From positions 1 through 59,734 of the forward strand of contig JAKLMB010000059.1 in the NCBI GenBank assembly GCA_022813625.1: a stretch of 59,734 nucleotides of DNA, read 5' to 3'. Made by a program: the position numbers and the translations under genes. The notes under the pieces were generated by a model. It ran no database searches, had not been told where the DNA came from, and saw nothing but the letters and a program-made list of their open reading frames with translations. The stretch's first letter is position 1. Each line of letters starts with the position of its first letter. Positions 33,786 to 44,584 of the stretch are shown piece after piece. Source of the DNA: Aaosphaeria pasadenensis (lineage: Eukaryota > Ascomycota > Dothideomycetes > Pleosporales).

Positions 33786-35551
33786 ATGTCTGCAGAGGTT
33801 CTGAACAGCACCAGCCTGCCTGCTGGACAGTCCTCTCCCTGGCATGCCAACATCTCGTTGTCGGATAGTGCTCTTCAGCGGATTTTTGCAGGATGGTCGG
33901 TATGGCAGTGGGCCATTACCATTCTCCTGGGAATGATTGTGTATGATCAAGGTAAGGACGAAAACATAACGTTGGATAGCCAGAACTAACTTTGGACTGA
34001 AGTAATGTATCTGAAAAGAAAAGGATCTATCGCAGGTCCAACATTCAAGATACCATTCGTTGGACCTTTTCTCCAGGCGATTCATCCTAAGTTCGACGCA
34101 TATCTCGCACAGTGGGCGAGCGGTCCCCTTAGTTGTGTATCAGTATTCCACAAGTATGATGCCATTGTGAACGAGTATATAACACCAGATGCGGTACTGA
34201 CGACAGCTCAGATTCGTGGTTCTCGCATCGGATAGAGATGTAGCCCACAAAGTGTTCAAGTCGCCAAACTATGCAGAGCCATGCCTCGTCCCCATCGCTA
34301 GAGATATCCTGGGCCACAAGTCGTGGGTGTTCTTGCAAGGAAGAGCTCACGCCGAGTATCGAAGAGGCCTGACGCCATTGTTCACGAACCGAGCTCTGGC
34401 AACCTATCTGCCGGTGCAGGAGAAGGTATTGGACGAGTACTATGAAAAGTTCGTTCAATTGAGCGCAGCCAACAAAGGACGGCCGACGACATTCATGGCT
34501 ATGTTCCGCGAGATCAACTGTGCGCTCTCATGTCGTACTTTCTTCGGAGACTACATCTCTCAAGAAGCCGTGAAGAAGATCGCCGATGACTTCTATCTTG
34601 CCACCGCCGCACTTGAGCTTGTCAACGTTCCATTATCAATGTACATTCCATACACTAAGACGTGGCTGGGCAAGCGAATTGCAGATGCCGTGCATGCTGA
34701 ATTTGCCAGATGCGCAGGGGCTTGCAAGGCAAACATGGCCACTGGTGCCGAACCTACCTGCATCGTGGACCATTGGGTTCTTCACATGATGGAGTCACAA
34801 CGGTACCGGGAGAAGATCGCTGCGGGAGAGCCTGCAGAGCGGCCCTCGAATATGATCCGCGAGTTCACCAACGAAGAAATAGGAGAAACACTCTTCACGT
34901 TCCTTTTCGCGTCACAGGATGCCTCCAGTAGTGCCACTACTTGGTTGTTCCAGATTCTTGCACAGCGACCCGATGTACTCGACCGACTCCGCGCGGAGAA
35001 CTTGGCTGCACGCGGCGGCGACCGATTCAAGCCTTTTGATCTCCCGATGCTGGAATCACTCACATACACCAACGCTGTTATCAAGGAAATCCTCCGCCAT
35101 AGACCGCCCGTCATCTTCGTTCCATACCTCGCGACGAAGAACTTCCCGGTCTCTCCGAACTACACCGTCCCTAAAGGCTCGATGATCATTCCATCCTGCT
35201 ATCCGGCCCTGCACGACCCAGTCGCATATCCTCAACCAAATGTGTTCGATCCCGACCGCTGGATCACTGGCGATGCTGAATCGCAAACGAGGAATTGGCT
35301 CGTCTTCGGCGCGGGTGCTCACGATTGTCTAGCCAGAAGATACGTGCCGCTTTCCATGGCAGGTATGATTGGCAAGGCAGCATTGGAGCTCGATTGGGAG
35401 CATCATGCCACCGACAAATCCGAGGAGATCCGCGTTTTTGCGACACTTTTCCCCATGGTAAGTTCTTAGTCCTCATATCACCTGTTGCTTCTAAGCTAAC
35501 GTTTCTCGTCAGGATGATTGTCCTTTAGTTTTTAGAAAGCGACCAGCATGA
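33786..35551 (+). CDS. CYP61: Cytochrome P450 of the CYP61 (ERG5, sterol C-22 desaturase) family, divergent copy
   Basis: Four exons: 33786-33951, 34003-34153, 34212-35457 and 35513-35551; the last encodes only DDCPLVFRKRPA. Splicing gives 533 residues, the normal ERG5 length. An N-terminal membrane helix (about 41-55) precedes the ERG5 hallmark segments: IAGPTFKIPFVGPFLQAIHP, LSCVSVFHKFVVLASDRD, REINCALSCRTFFGDYIS, FLFASQDASSSATTWLFQ in the I helix, the ExxR in KEILRHRPP, PALHDPVAYP, and LELDWEHHATDKSEEI. ERG5 introduces the C-22 double bond in ergosterol synthesis at the ER. The heme loop reads FGAGAHDCLARRY: the Cys ligand is kept, but the usual Gly after Cys-Leu is Ala and the usual Pro is Ala. 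Placement among accessory genes and these changes suggest a second, diverged copy rather than the housekeeping gene. Confidence 0.85.
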
Positions 35552-35640
35552 AAAAGTGATTTTCTTTGAAGACAATATAGGATAAATTAATAGTAATAAA
35601 TGCAATTGCATTCCAATGCGTTCTCATGCCAGAAGGCATC

Positions 35641-36521
35641 CTAATTCATATCATCATTCTTTTTCGCTAGAGACACATAAGCATCCATTTTAGCTAGGTA
35701 ATGCTGGCAATTCTCATAATGAAGGATGCGGTCAAAGTTGCTTGTTCTTCCCTGCCGGGTCTGCCCGGACCAGTCATGTTCTAGAAACTCCGCAACAGTC
35801 CACCATACACAGCCCCTCCCAATAAACATCCCAATTTCATGTTCATACCAACAGAGCAAATGCCCCCTCTTAATCAAACCTTTCAACATCGATACAAATT
35901 GGCGCTGCGGTGTTCGGGATCTTGGCAACTTCCACGCATTCTTCGCCGACCTCATTATAAGTTGGATCTTGTGCAGCTTCGTCCGAAAAACTCTCGAAAT
36001 CGCGGTGACTGTAATGCCATCAATATGGCTATATCTTATTGCTGTTGGCATGCATCAAAAGTCGGGTTTAGGGCTTGATGGCGGCGTGTTCGTGACTCGT
36101 ACTCCCCAACAATAATTTACGATGACTGTTGAAATAAGCCTTCTGCATGTGGTTTGATCCCCGCCTCAGTATGACAAAACTTCACACCACCACAGGAGCG
36201 TCGCCCTCGGACAGCCTTTGCAATGAATGGATATCGAAGCTTCTGGGTTGCTACAATCCCCGTATGATCATCTGAAGAATCCATGGTGATAGACGGCGGC
36301 AATGTTATTTTGACAGAATAATTCAGGACGTTGTATGTGAAAGCTTTACAGTAGTAAGCTTCAGCGACCTTTGGTGGCTGCCCAGCAATGAAAATATTGT
36401 CTTGATACGAATTCAATGATGCGGATGTCTGAAGAGGGCGTGATGTGAAAACAAAGGTCGCTCCATTTTCAACAGCAGTGCCTGTACTCGCCTCTCGGTC
36501 TAGAAAGCACCAATCGCCGCC
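35641..36521 (-). pseudogene. Decayed ATP-grasp enzyme gene
   Basis: On the minus strand, the frame open from 36521 to the TAA at 36117-36119 reads like the N-terminal half of fungal ATP-grasp proteins: ATFVFTSRPLQTSAS, DNIFIAGQPPKVAEAY, then YPFIAKAVRGRRSCGGVKF, which matches the ATP-binding lysine strand and Gly-rich loop, and a GLFQQ segment. The same frame continues past the stop with IIVGEYES, matching the usual VEEYLxG. A different frame, open over 35641-36051, continues with DGITVTAISR and MRSAKNAWKL, which resemble the C-terminal NGxVxVTxxSR and helix segments, and ends with SGQTRQGR where the family has TGPGRPGR. A nonsense codon plus at least one frameshift and missing residues indicate a dead gene. 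Homology is by eye. Confidence 0.55.
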
Positions 36522-36718
36522 TTAAGAAGGACCCGGAGATGCGTTTGGGCTGAGTGTGGGGGCTTTGCAAATATTCTTCATATCGTACGCAGTGTCGGCA
36601 CCAGAATGTTGGTATCAAGAGGATTGTTGTTCAATTGAGTGATTCTACGGTTTACAGTATTAAATTGATCTTCCCTAACCTGGCTTTTTTAGTTTCCGGA
36701 CACCAGTGAATATTACAG

Positions 36719-37084
36719 GATCGAGTGCTTGATGAAGACAACATCATTAGAGCCTTGGTACATGTGTCCACCTTGCTAGAACCACAAGATGAATGGACCG
36801 CTTGATTCCAGAATACATATCAAGATCTTCGAAAGGCCGGAGTCAAGCCTGCAATGGTTTGCGTTGCTAATGTGAGGTATCGAAGTCGGCGACGTAATGA
36901 GGAACAGCAAATAGGGCAATCAATGCAAAACCAGACTAGGGTCAGCACTCAAGCGATGCTTTCAATGGTAATCGGTAAGAATCACGACAAAGTACACAGA
37001 GACGACATCATATCAGGTATCAAGAAACTGGTACAGCAAGTTTGTGTACACAATTTTATTCCTTGGGATGTGTCATGTCCTTAA
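36719..37084 (+). pseudogene. Coding-like fragment with in-frame stop
   Basis: A frame beginning at a good splice acceptor (TATTACAG, 36711-36718) reads NIIRALVHVSTLLEPQDEW, hits TGA at 36803-36805, and continues in the same frame with FQNTYQDLRKAGVKPAMV and an Arg-rich segment to 37084. The amphipathic, protein-like character on both sides of a single stop suggests a broken gene rather than chance. The family was not recognised. It overlaps no other gene and lies between the ATP-grasp remnant and the cyanovirin-type gene. Confidence 0.35.
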
Positions 37085-37133
37085 CCAGCGCTAAAGTCCA
37101 TTCAAGAAGCCTACGCACGAGCCTTGCGTGTCT

Positions 37134-37610
37134 CTACTCGAATGTGAACTCTCCGTTGTTGTTTCCAATTCGCTCGGCGAGATTGACATCGGCGTCGACG
37201 AAATCTCCATCCTCGTTCTGGAGCCGGGCACGAAGAATAGGCCAGTTGTCGTCGCCTTCGAATGAGAGGTGCACGTCTTCGGCGGTATCGTTGAAGCCTT
37301 CAATATTGTTATTAGCGCCCACTCTATAATTCTGTGAATTTCACATGAAACAGAAGCTGTTGCTTTTGGAAGAGCTCCTCAGCTAAAGCATGAGCTTCAA
37401 ATCTCAAGCTGAAGACGAAGTATGTTCTTCAACATGCATTTCAGATAACTTACCGCCTCCACCCCACGAAAAGCTTCCGTTCTCGTTTCCGAGAATATCA
37501 TTGAGCTCAATCTCAACCTCGTGGCTTTCTCCATCGACATCGAAGAGGTGGGCCTTTAGGACAGAGCCATCAAGCTCAATGTCTTGTGCGGATGCGTGGA
37601 AGTCAGGCAT
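37134..37610 (-). CDS. Cyanovirin-N homology (CVNH) domain protein
   Basis: Two exons on the minus strand, 37454-37610 and 37134-37321, give 114 residues, the normal size for single-domain fungal CVNH proteins. The two internal repeats typical of the fold are visible: FHASAQDIELDGSVLKAHL ... LNDILGNENGSFSWGG and NDTAEDVHLSFEGDDNWPIL ... LAERIGNNNGEFTFE, each with the DxNLxxxIGNxxGxF pattern. The intron (132 nt) uses GTAAGT and a TAGAG acceptor; that acceptor is the least certain point. There is no signal peptide. Family members bind high-mannose glycans, and their role in fungi is unclear. A TATA-like element lies about 105-115 nt upstream. Confidence 0.88.
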
Positions 37611-37712
37611 TTTGGAGTAGATCCGGTTTGGTAGGGGAGAGTTTCGAGAATGTGTTTGTTTGGAGAGTGAAAAGTTTGAAGAATGAAGAAGAAAGGAACG
37701 CACGATGGGCAG

Positions 37713-37726
37713 TATAAATATATATA
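37713..37726 (-). promoter_or_regulatory. TATA box of the CVNH gene
   Basis: On the minus strand the sequence reads TATATATATTTATA, about 103 nt upstream of the CVNH start codon. Confidence 0.5.
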
Positions 37727-39104
37727 CTCTCTGGTAGGAGCGTTTGTCACGAGCAGCCGCCAGCGTTCGTCGCTGCCTTCACCCAAGCACCGCAATTTCC
37801 ATGTGCCACATGTGGCACCTTCGAATTCACCCCACTATCCCACAGCACTTGGTCCTTTGTTCTTGGTATATTCTCCAGGCTGTTGGCAGCACGGCATCTG
37901 CAATGGCATAGCCCATGTCCAGCTGAAGTCAGACGAGACTCATGTTTAAGGGTCTTCAAACGGGATTTCGGCAAGGCTAATGCACGTATGTCTCTAGACT
38001 GCTGCAGAGAGGACATGCGGGATCTACGACAGTCTCAGAGCATTGGACATGAGGAAAATTGGATTGGTGTCGAATGAAAGGTACGGGTTCGTCCTCCATG
38101 ACTGAAATCTCACGGGCGAATCCTGTAGGACGACTTGCGGCCTATCTAATTTGCCATACGGAACACGGATCAAACATGACCCAAGACAATGGTTACCATA
38201 TTCACAATATACCTTTACAGCGCTTTATAGGTAATAAGTGATCTCACTTGGTAGTACAGCCAAGCATGGCGGACCGGATCATTGTACGCTTGGTCGCCAT
38301 GCACTATGACCCCGACCCATAAATGCCAAGTCAGGATCCCATATTATATCCTACCGCCTACCGTATGAGGCGCAGCGTAACGCTTTCGACCCCAATTATG
38401 CTTCCTTACTGTTCTTTGTCACTTGCGATCCGAGCCTAGCCCTTCCGCTGACGTGGCAGTGCGGGTTCTGGGCGAGAAATTGCTCAGCGCGGGGTCTATG
38501 TTACCATTGCGCGATGTTGGGGGTGATCTCACGTCGTAAACGTGCGGGCGGGGCTTGAAACATTGTTGCTCAAACATCTACCTACGAATTGTACCTACCT
38601 AGCATCTTCGAACCATTTGTTTTGCGCCTTGCATATGCCGTTGGCCCTTCTTGTCACAAAATCCATGGGGTTGTCCCCAATTGAATCCCAGGAGCAACTG
38701 TGGCTGTACATGCACATTGGCAACAAAAAATTAAAACTCATAGACCAAACATCCACGCCAGTCCGTGTTATATACGTCACGTAGAGGGGTAAGAAATGCC
38801 CCTCCAATAATTGCCGCAAGCTCGGCCATGGCCAGCGTAAGCGATCACGGATACGAAGAGCGCCGTGAGCGCGTTGATCTCGCTCAAACGCCTAGCACTA
38901 GATCGGTGAGAGAGTCTCGCCTTCAATGTTATCAACCGTGCCGTGCTGCTCCGTTTGTCACAGAAGCAAGTGGTAATCTTTATTGTCACATCCTACGTTA
39001 GCCCTGATATCTATATGGTGTGTGCAAACAGAGCATATGATCCAGGGTGATTTTGACGTCAATGGTTGACTTCAAGCTGTGCTTGGCCTCTGGCGATACA
39101 ATCA
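37727..39104. other. Intergenic region, no gene seen
   Basis: About 1.4 kb with short frames only and no splice-consistent coding region. Confidence 0.45.
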
Positions 39105-39878
39105 TCATTTGTCCCCACCGCATAGCAACACCGCACTCTCGATTGCTGCATGAGCTATATAAGACTGAATAATAGGAATGTCTGCGCCTTTTATCGGAGA
39201 CCACCTGCTGATGGTCTCAAAGTTGGTCCCTTGAACATATCGCAATGCATTGGCCAATCGGAAGGTTTCAGCAAGCCTTCGTCCTTCTAGTGTATATTTA
39301 ACTCGCCCCAATATTGAGATCTCATTTTATCATTCGGTCGTTCAAGTTATTGATAGTCATACAGAAGCACTAAATGCTGTTTCTTCTCAAAGGCCTAGCA
39401 AGAAAGAAGAAAATCCCTTCTGCAAGGATGGCGGTGGTCATCATTCTGAGCCCTAGCTAGATATGAGAAGTATCAAAGCGACTGGATACCCCTTCGCTAT
39501 GACCAAACACTCGAAGAGCACTGAACACCTTAATGGTGGAAATCTGCTTAAAGGAAATCGCGATTGCATATTCAACATGTTTCGGGTGCATAACGCACGG
39601 TATTTGCCATGGGCGTTCTGGGCTTTTCCCCTCAAGAACCTTTTCGATCGGAATGTCATATAACTGTATCTCGTGAGTTCGGTATCGAATCAAAGAAAGC
39701 AAGGGAAACGCAATACGAAAAAGACGCGAAGGCTTTGAGGAAGTTTGTGGACATAGCCAATGAGCGAAGCTACGCTGTTTAGTTGAGTTTCTTTATTCAT
39801 AATTATCTGGCCGACAAAATGCGCGACGAACATGTCACCAAGAAGTTTGCGTTTAGAAGAGAAATTTCCCCGAGACAA
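39105..39878 (-). pseudogene. Possible fragmented coding remains, unidentified
   Basis: Three minus-strand frames lie end to end: 39690-39878, 39457-39702 (another frame, overlapping slightly) and 39105-39311. Parts look protein-like: HEIQLYDIPIEKVLEGKSP and PWQIPCVMHPKHVEYAI in the middle one, and GRVKYTLEGRRLAETFRLAN followed by ALRYVQGTNFETISRW in the last. I could not join them into one clean model or name a family. Either an intron-containing gene that I failed to splice or a decayed gene. Confidence 0.25.
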
Positions 39879-39927
39879 TCATCCTCTATTGTGGCACAGT
39901 CACCGCCAGAATGGTCCCTCTGCTGCA

Positions 39928-40731
39928 TTAGCCCTGCCAGACAGCAGGACCAGGAGCAGTGTAGCTGGTCTTCACAGGATAGTATGACCAGATCAAACCC
40001 GGATCACTGGACTTGTACGCGCCCGGGAAAGCCACCAAAGGCCCTGGAGAGCCGCTGCCTCCACCAGTAACTTGAACTTGAGCGCAGGAGAGGTAAATTT
40101 GTGCACCTCCAGGATTGGAAGCTTGGTGAAGCGCAATGCTTTCAACCCGGACAAGGTACTTTCCGCTGGGTACATTCTTGGGGATTACGAAATCAACGGA
40201 CGTCTTCTCTGGATAGTCTCTGTCAGTTACTGTAGGGTTTTCCAGAACATTTAACTTACTGTACGCTGGCCATGTGTCTTCGCCTGATGTAAGAGCACCG
40301 CCAGCACCAGGTTGAGCATCAATCTTCGCGACCTTAAACCAAACATTGCCAGTAGCCTCCCACGTATTAATGTCTGCGCTCTCTGGAACCTTGGCCATGT
40401 AGAACTGAACAGGTCCAAAGTGCGAGATTTGCGACAATGCGACGAAACCGAGAGTATCTCCGGCAGCCACAGTCGCCGTTCCTGTTCCTGGCCTATTCTG
40501 AAAGCAGCGCATGTCGGCACTATTGACGTCGGTGACACCTTGGTTCCCTTGATAGTTCTTAGTTTGTCGGATCGAGGTCCATTCTTTGGCCTCTTGCTGT
40601 CCACCGATAACAAGCTTCGAGAACCGGTCTACCTTGCTTTAGAACACTTTTCATAGCGCAGAGTTGCTGATGTACTCACAGTGAGCCTGGGCTGTGGCTG
40701 CTAAGAGCAGCACAGAAGCAAATAGCTGCAT
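39928..40731 (-). CDS. AA9 lytic polysaccharide monooxygenase (former GH61)
   Basis: Three exons: 40680-40731, 40260-40628 and 39928-40217, giving 236 residues. Residues 1-16 form a signal peptide (MQLFASVLLLAATAQA), and the mature protein starts with His17 (HYRFSKLVIGG), the N-terminal copper-brace ligand; this start appears only after splicing at GTGAGT...GGTAG. The second copper His is His87 in ISHFGPVQFYMAKV, and the axial Tyr is in QIYLSCAQ. Other AA9 landmarks are VTDVNSADMRCFQN, SGKYLVRVESIALHQA and the C-terminal PGPLVAFPGAYKSSDPG ... PGPAVW. The second intron is a multiple of three without a stop, so unspliced readings look continuous. It is a secreted copper enzyme that oxidatively cleaves cellulose or related glucans. 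There is no carbohydrate-binding module. Confidence 0.93.
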
Positions 40732-41392
40732 GACGCGTTCTGTGTACTGGTAACTTGAAAGGTAAGAAGAACGAAAACCAAGTTGAATCAACCTGTCTGC
40801 AGAAGCGTCGAGGCAAGCCAGCGCATTATACCATCGTCCATTTCCGGCTGGCCGGGGAGTGTATAAAATGCCGAGCCACACAACGACCATGTGCCGGCTT
40901 GAATCGAATTTCAGTATGACCAAGCACGTGGTATTTAGATACATTTTGGCCGGATTGAGTAGTTTCAATCTATGGTTGAAGCGGAACTGCCCAATAAAGG
41001 TCACTGTTTAGCCGGCAACTCTGATTTCTCCCGCTCGGCGCTTTATACTCAATTTACAAGTCTATTTCCCCATATTTCACCATTTGTCACCAAGATTTCC
41101 TGAAATGGGGCCTGGCTTCCTCGTTGGCGCCAGAAATAGATCTGGAGATTCCTTTCACCGATCTTGCTCCAAATTGAGCTCTGCAGAGTCAAGCCAAACA
41201 TCAAATACTTCAAGACGAGTAAGGACTATTGTTCAGGATGCAGTGAAGGCTCACATGTCAAGATATCGGATATTATTCAGGTATGAAATGAACCCTATAG
41301 GACGATGGCAAGGTCAAAATGGCGTTACCCCACAAGTCTCTCTCAGCGTCTGGATGACTCTCAAAACCTAGGAAGTGGCCAAACCGATTCTT
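40732..41392. other. Intergenic region between AA9 and dioxygenase genes
   Basis: 661 nt: promoter of the AA9 gene and 3' flank of the dioxygenase. No gene seen. Confidence 0.45.
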
Positions 41393-42615
41393 TCAAACAA
41401 GCGGAAGTCCCAAGGCCTCGCGCCGTGACTTGGAACTTGGATCCAAATATGGCACTTCACCAATACTTGAGGCTCTAACACCAGTCCTATTTCCCTCAAC
41501 AAGATTGGTGTCGGGCTATTTACAATCAGTCATTTGCAAAGTCCCGACCTCATGTGGTTAAACTTACTGTAGCAGCATGCCAAACACACGAATTATTCCA
41601 GATTGCGGCAGCGTTCTTCGTCCACTTCATGCGCGCAATGCAGTCATGATTTCTTGTGATCAACCTCATAACATAGTCTCGGATGATCTGATCCTCGTAC
41701 GTATACACGCCGTCAATCTTGGTGACATGCAAGCCGACCCCGGCAAAGATAGCTTTCCACCCTGTGATTCTGCAGGTTCTTACGCACGGGTGGTGAGGTG
41801 CAAAATCGTCGCCCACGTTTAAGGGAGAACCTCGTGGCGACATCACTTCATATCCGCCTGCTTCAGCCGCAGATTTAAAGACCGGTTGAGCGCATGTAGC
41901 TGTGAGTGTCTCCAACCAAGAGCGGAAAGATGGAGACATGCGATCGTAAATCTCGTAGCCGGAACACCACAAAGTATCGCCGCCGTGTGGTGGAGTTTCT
42001 TCCATCTTCAAGAAGCTGAAGTCTGCCGGCGCGTTCTCAAAAGTCGAGTCGCTGTGCCACTCGCGACTCAGATCGCGGGGCTCTCCAGTGGTGCCAGGAC
42101 GTTTGTTCATAGTCTTATATATTTTCTTCTGTGCTTCTGCGTTGATAACATAACTAGTTTCCATTAGAGAAGATTATGAAATAAACTTGTAATACGTACA
42201 TGTTTTCATCGGTGCTTCCATCGGGGAGAGTCAGGTTACCGGGATCTCGATAGATAGGATGCACATGGAGTCCATTTTCTTCCGGTCTTCCACTATACTT
42301 GCCTAGAAGATCGCAGAAATGCTTCTGGTCTGTGATGTTCAAATCGTCCTGGTCGCGGAAAAAGACAACTCCGCGTTCAGAAATGACAACAGCGAGATCT
42401 CGGATCTGTTGTTCCGCATTCTCGGCATGTAGGATGTCGGTTATTTTCAGATTCGGGTACTCGCGTCCTATGATAGGTGTGATCTCGAAGTATGAATAAT
42501 TGTCCAGAGATCCAGAGTACTTCAAAGGGGTTGGGCATGATGGGCATGATGTTGGAATGCCCCCTTGTGATAAGCTAGAGGAGCCATTCGACCCGGACTG
42601 GATTGCGGCGGGCAT
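41393..42615 (-). CDS. TauD/TfdA-family 2-oxoglutarate-dependent dioxygenase
   Basis: Three exons: 42200-42615, 41568-42153 and 41393-41515, giving 374 residues. The iron triad is readable: His172 and Asp174 in EWHSDSTFE and His331 in CVWHAAT. The 2-oxoglutarate Arg is in the last exon (GNRTGVRASSIGEVPYLDP), which is separate and would be missed without splicing. The N-terminal exon contains YPNLKITDILHAENAEQQI and GVVFFRDQDDLN, typical of fungal alpha-ketoglutarate-dependent sulfonate/taurine dioxygenases. The family hydroxylates sulfonates, 2,4-D-like ethers or other small molecules and uses O2 and Fe(II). The substrate cannot be read. It seems intact and cytosolic. Confidence 0.9.
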
Positions 42616-43430
42616 ATTGTCGGTTTGGCTATGTTTTTATCTTGCGATGATGACGTAGAATACTCAAAAAGTACTGGCTTTCCCTTATTCATTCCATATA
42701 TTTCCCTCTACTGAGGATGTTTTATATTGCCTGAGGTGGATCGGTCGTCGGATGCGAAAGGACCCCGAGATGCACACTCGAAATCCCCAAACCATACTCA
42801 TAGCAGCAAATCACAAATGCCGAAACGTCCCAGCAGGAATCGGGCTAGTTGCACAAGAGTAGAGGATGCTTGTCAGGCTGATGATAGAATTTGATAGGAC
42901 GAGAGGAGTCGATTTGCCCCACAAACATGCCCCGCATTCTCCTGCCACGCTCCCCACGCTTCCCCAGATATCAGAATTGTCAAATGGAAGGGCTCACCAT
43001 TACTTGCTTATGAACTTGCGATTGATGCCGAGGTGAATCTTCACTCGCGTTTCGGTTCTGACTTTCATGTTCAAAACAGACGATATAACTGCTGCATCGT
43101 AGACATGGACACGAAGGATGGTATCGGTTAAGAAAACATTAACAAAATGATTAAAAATTGATAAGAATCAAACCTCTTTTCAGGTGTCAAAATTTTGGCA
43201 TTTTTCAAGTTTCTTGAGTACTTGATTACAAAAAATTAAATTGAATGGGTCGATGAAGTATCCCTAGCAAATTAATCGCTGCATACATGGCTTCACCCGA
43301 AACATGCCTGAGGCTAGGACGAAGGTAACTGGGATGGTCTATATTATGCTTAAGTAGTCCTTTTGATTCTGCTCTATGCCACTAAATGTACATGTGGAAT
43401 TAAGCTCATACGTCTATTTCATCCTTGTCC
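42616..43430. other. Intergenic region, AT-rich
   Basis: 815 nt with no supported gene; AT-rich around 43130-43270. Confidence 0.45.
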
Positions 43431-44584
43431 CTATGCCCAAGGGTCGATCACGATTTTCACACCGCTGACTCCAGTGTTTACCTTCTCGATACCCTCTTCA
43501 ACACTCTCGAGGCCGCCAATTACTTCAGATGGTACGCCTCTGATAATCCCTTCCTTGATTCCGCGCTCTAGGAATCCGCCTCGAGACAGCAACCACTCAG
43601 CCCAATCCTTATTCTCCGGCGCATGCGTCGAGAAACGGTGCATCTGTGCCGTGATGCCATCTGGGAGTATTGGCATCCCCGGCATAGAAGGTGGGAGTAG
43701 CAACAAGATGTTGGCTTTGGTTACAGGCCCACCCTCTGGCGCAAGAATCTTGACAATAGTAGCGAGCGTCGATGGAAGAGAGATGGTGTCGAACCAGTAA
43801 TCAATGGGGAACAGGCTCCGAATCTGGTCCACGGTCTGTGGGTCACTGTGGTCGAATATATGGTCTGCACCAAGAGACTTCAAAAGTGAGAAGTTGTGAG
43901 GAGAGGAAGTACTTATAACTGTGTAGCCGGCTTGCTTTGCATACGATATGGATAGTGAGCCCATCGCGGAAGAGCCACCCCAGATGAGGATTTTCTTGCC
44001 TTGCTCACTTACTGGAAGTGGGGATTCCGGAATTGTGGGACGGTGTAGATTCAGTGTCGTACTGCCGAACAGGGCACCTGGTGGTGTGTATGATCCCAGT
44101 GTTGTTGCCTTTGCAAAATCCGTTTCGCCAATCTATGTACAGATAAAACGTAAATTTGGCTGGATGATTCAAATGTTCTGGGAGCCGTCCTACCTCTACA
44201 ACTTCTGATTCATCAACGATGGAAAAGCGCTGATGGCCACCATACTTGGATTTCTTCGCGACAAATATCTTAGTTCCACACACGATCCTCTCTCCGACCT
44301 TGATCTTGGTAACACCGGGGCCAAGAGCTTCGACAATACCAGCCACAGGGCTCCCAAGAACAGTAGGATACTCCATTGGTAAAATGGCAAGCTTAGCTAC
44401 CTTCGCGTCTGCTGGTTGAATAGCTGATGCATGAACCTAGAATGCATCAATCACCGATTGATGAGACAATCAGAATCATTCGTACTTTGACGAGAACTTC
44501 ACCCTCTCCAGGTTGTTCTATGTCTACATCATTAATGATGAATTTACCCTTCGCGGTCTCTAAGAATGCAGCTCGATTACTCAT
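43431..44584 (-). CDS. Medium-chain reductase (zinc-type ADH-like, enoyl reductase group)
   Basis: Three exons: 44486-44584, 44194-44436 and 43431-44132, giving 347 residues from the ATG at 44584. The N-terminal GroES-like domain has LVKVHASAIQPADAKVA and YPTVLGSPVAGIVEALGPGV, where zinc-dependent ADHs have GHE, so catalytic zinc is probably absent. The Rossmann domain has KILIWGGSSAMGSLSISYAK and GYTVISTSS. This is the layout of fungal trans-enoyl reductases and quinone-oxidoreductase-like enzymes (ToxD/LovC-like group), which use NADPH. No polyketide synthase is nearby, so a stand-alone reductase is the safer reading. It ends VNTGVSGVKIVIDPWA. Confidence 0.87.

Noticed and set aside
36117..36416. 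99-codon minus-strand frame as an independent gene
   Set aside because: It starts at TTG, the reading frame is open well upstream, and its content matches the middle of an ATP-grasp protein. Treated as part of the pseudogene.
40251..40613. Minus-strand frame overlapping the AA9 gene
   Set aside because: Wrong frame. The AA9 motifs lie in the spliced frame described.
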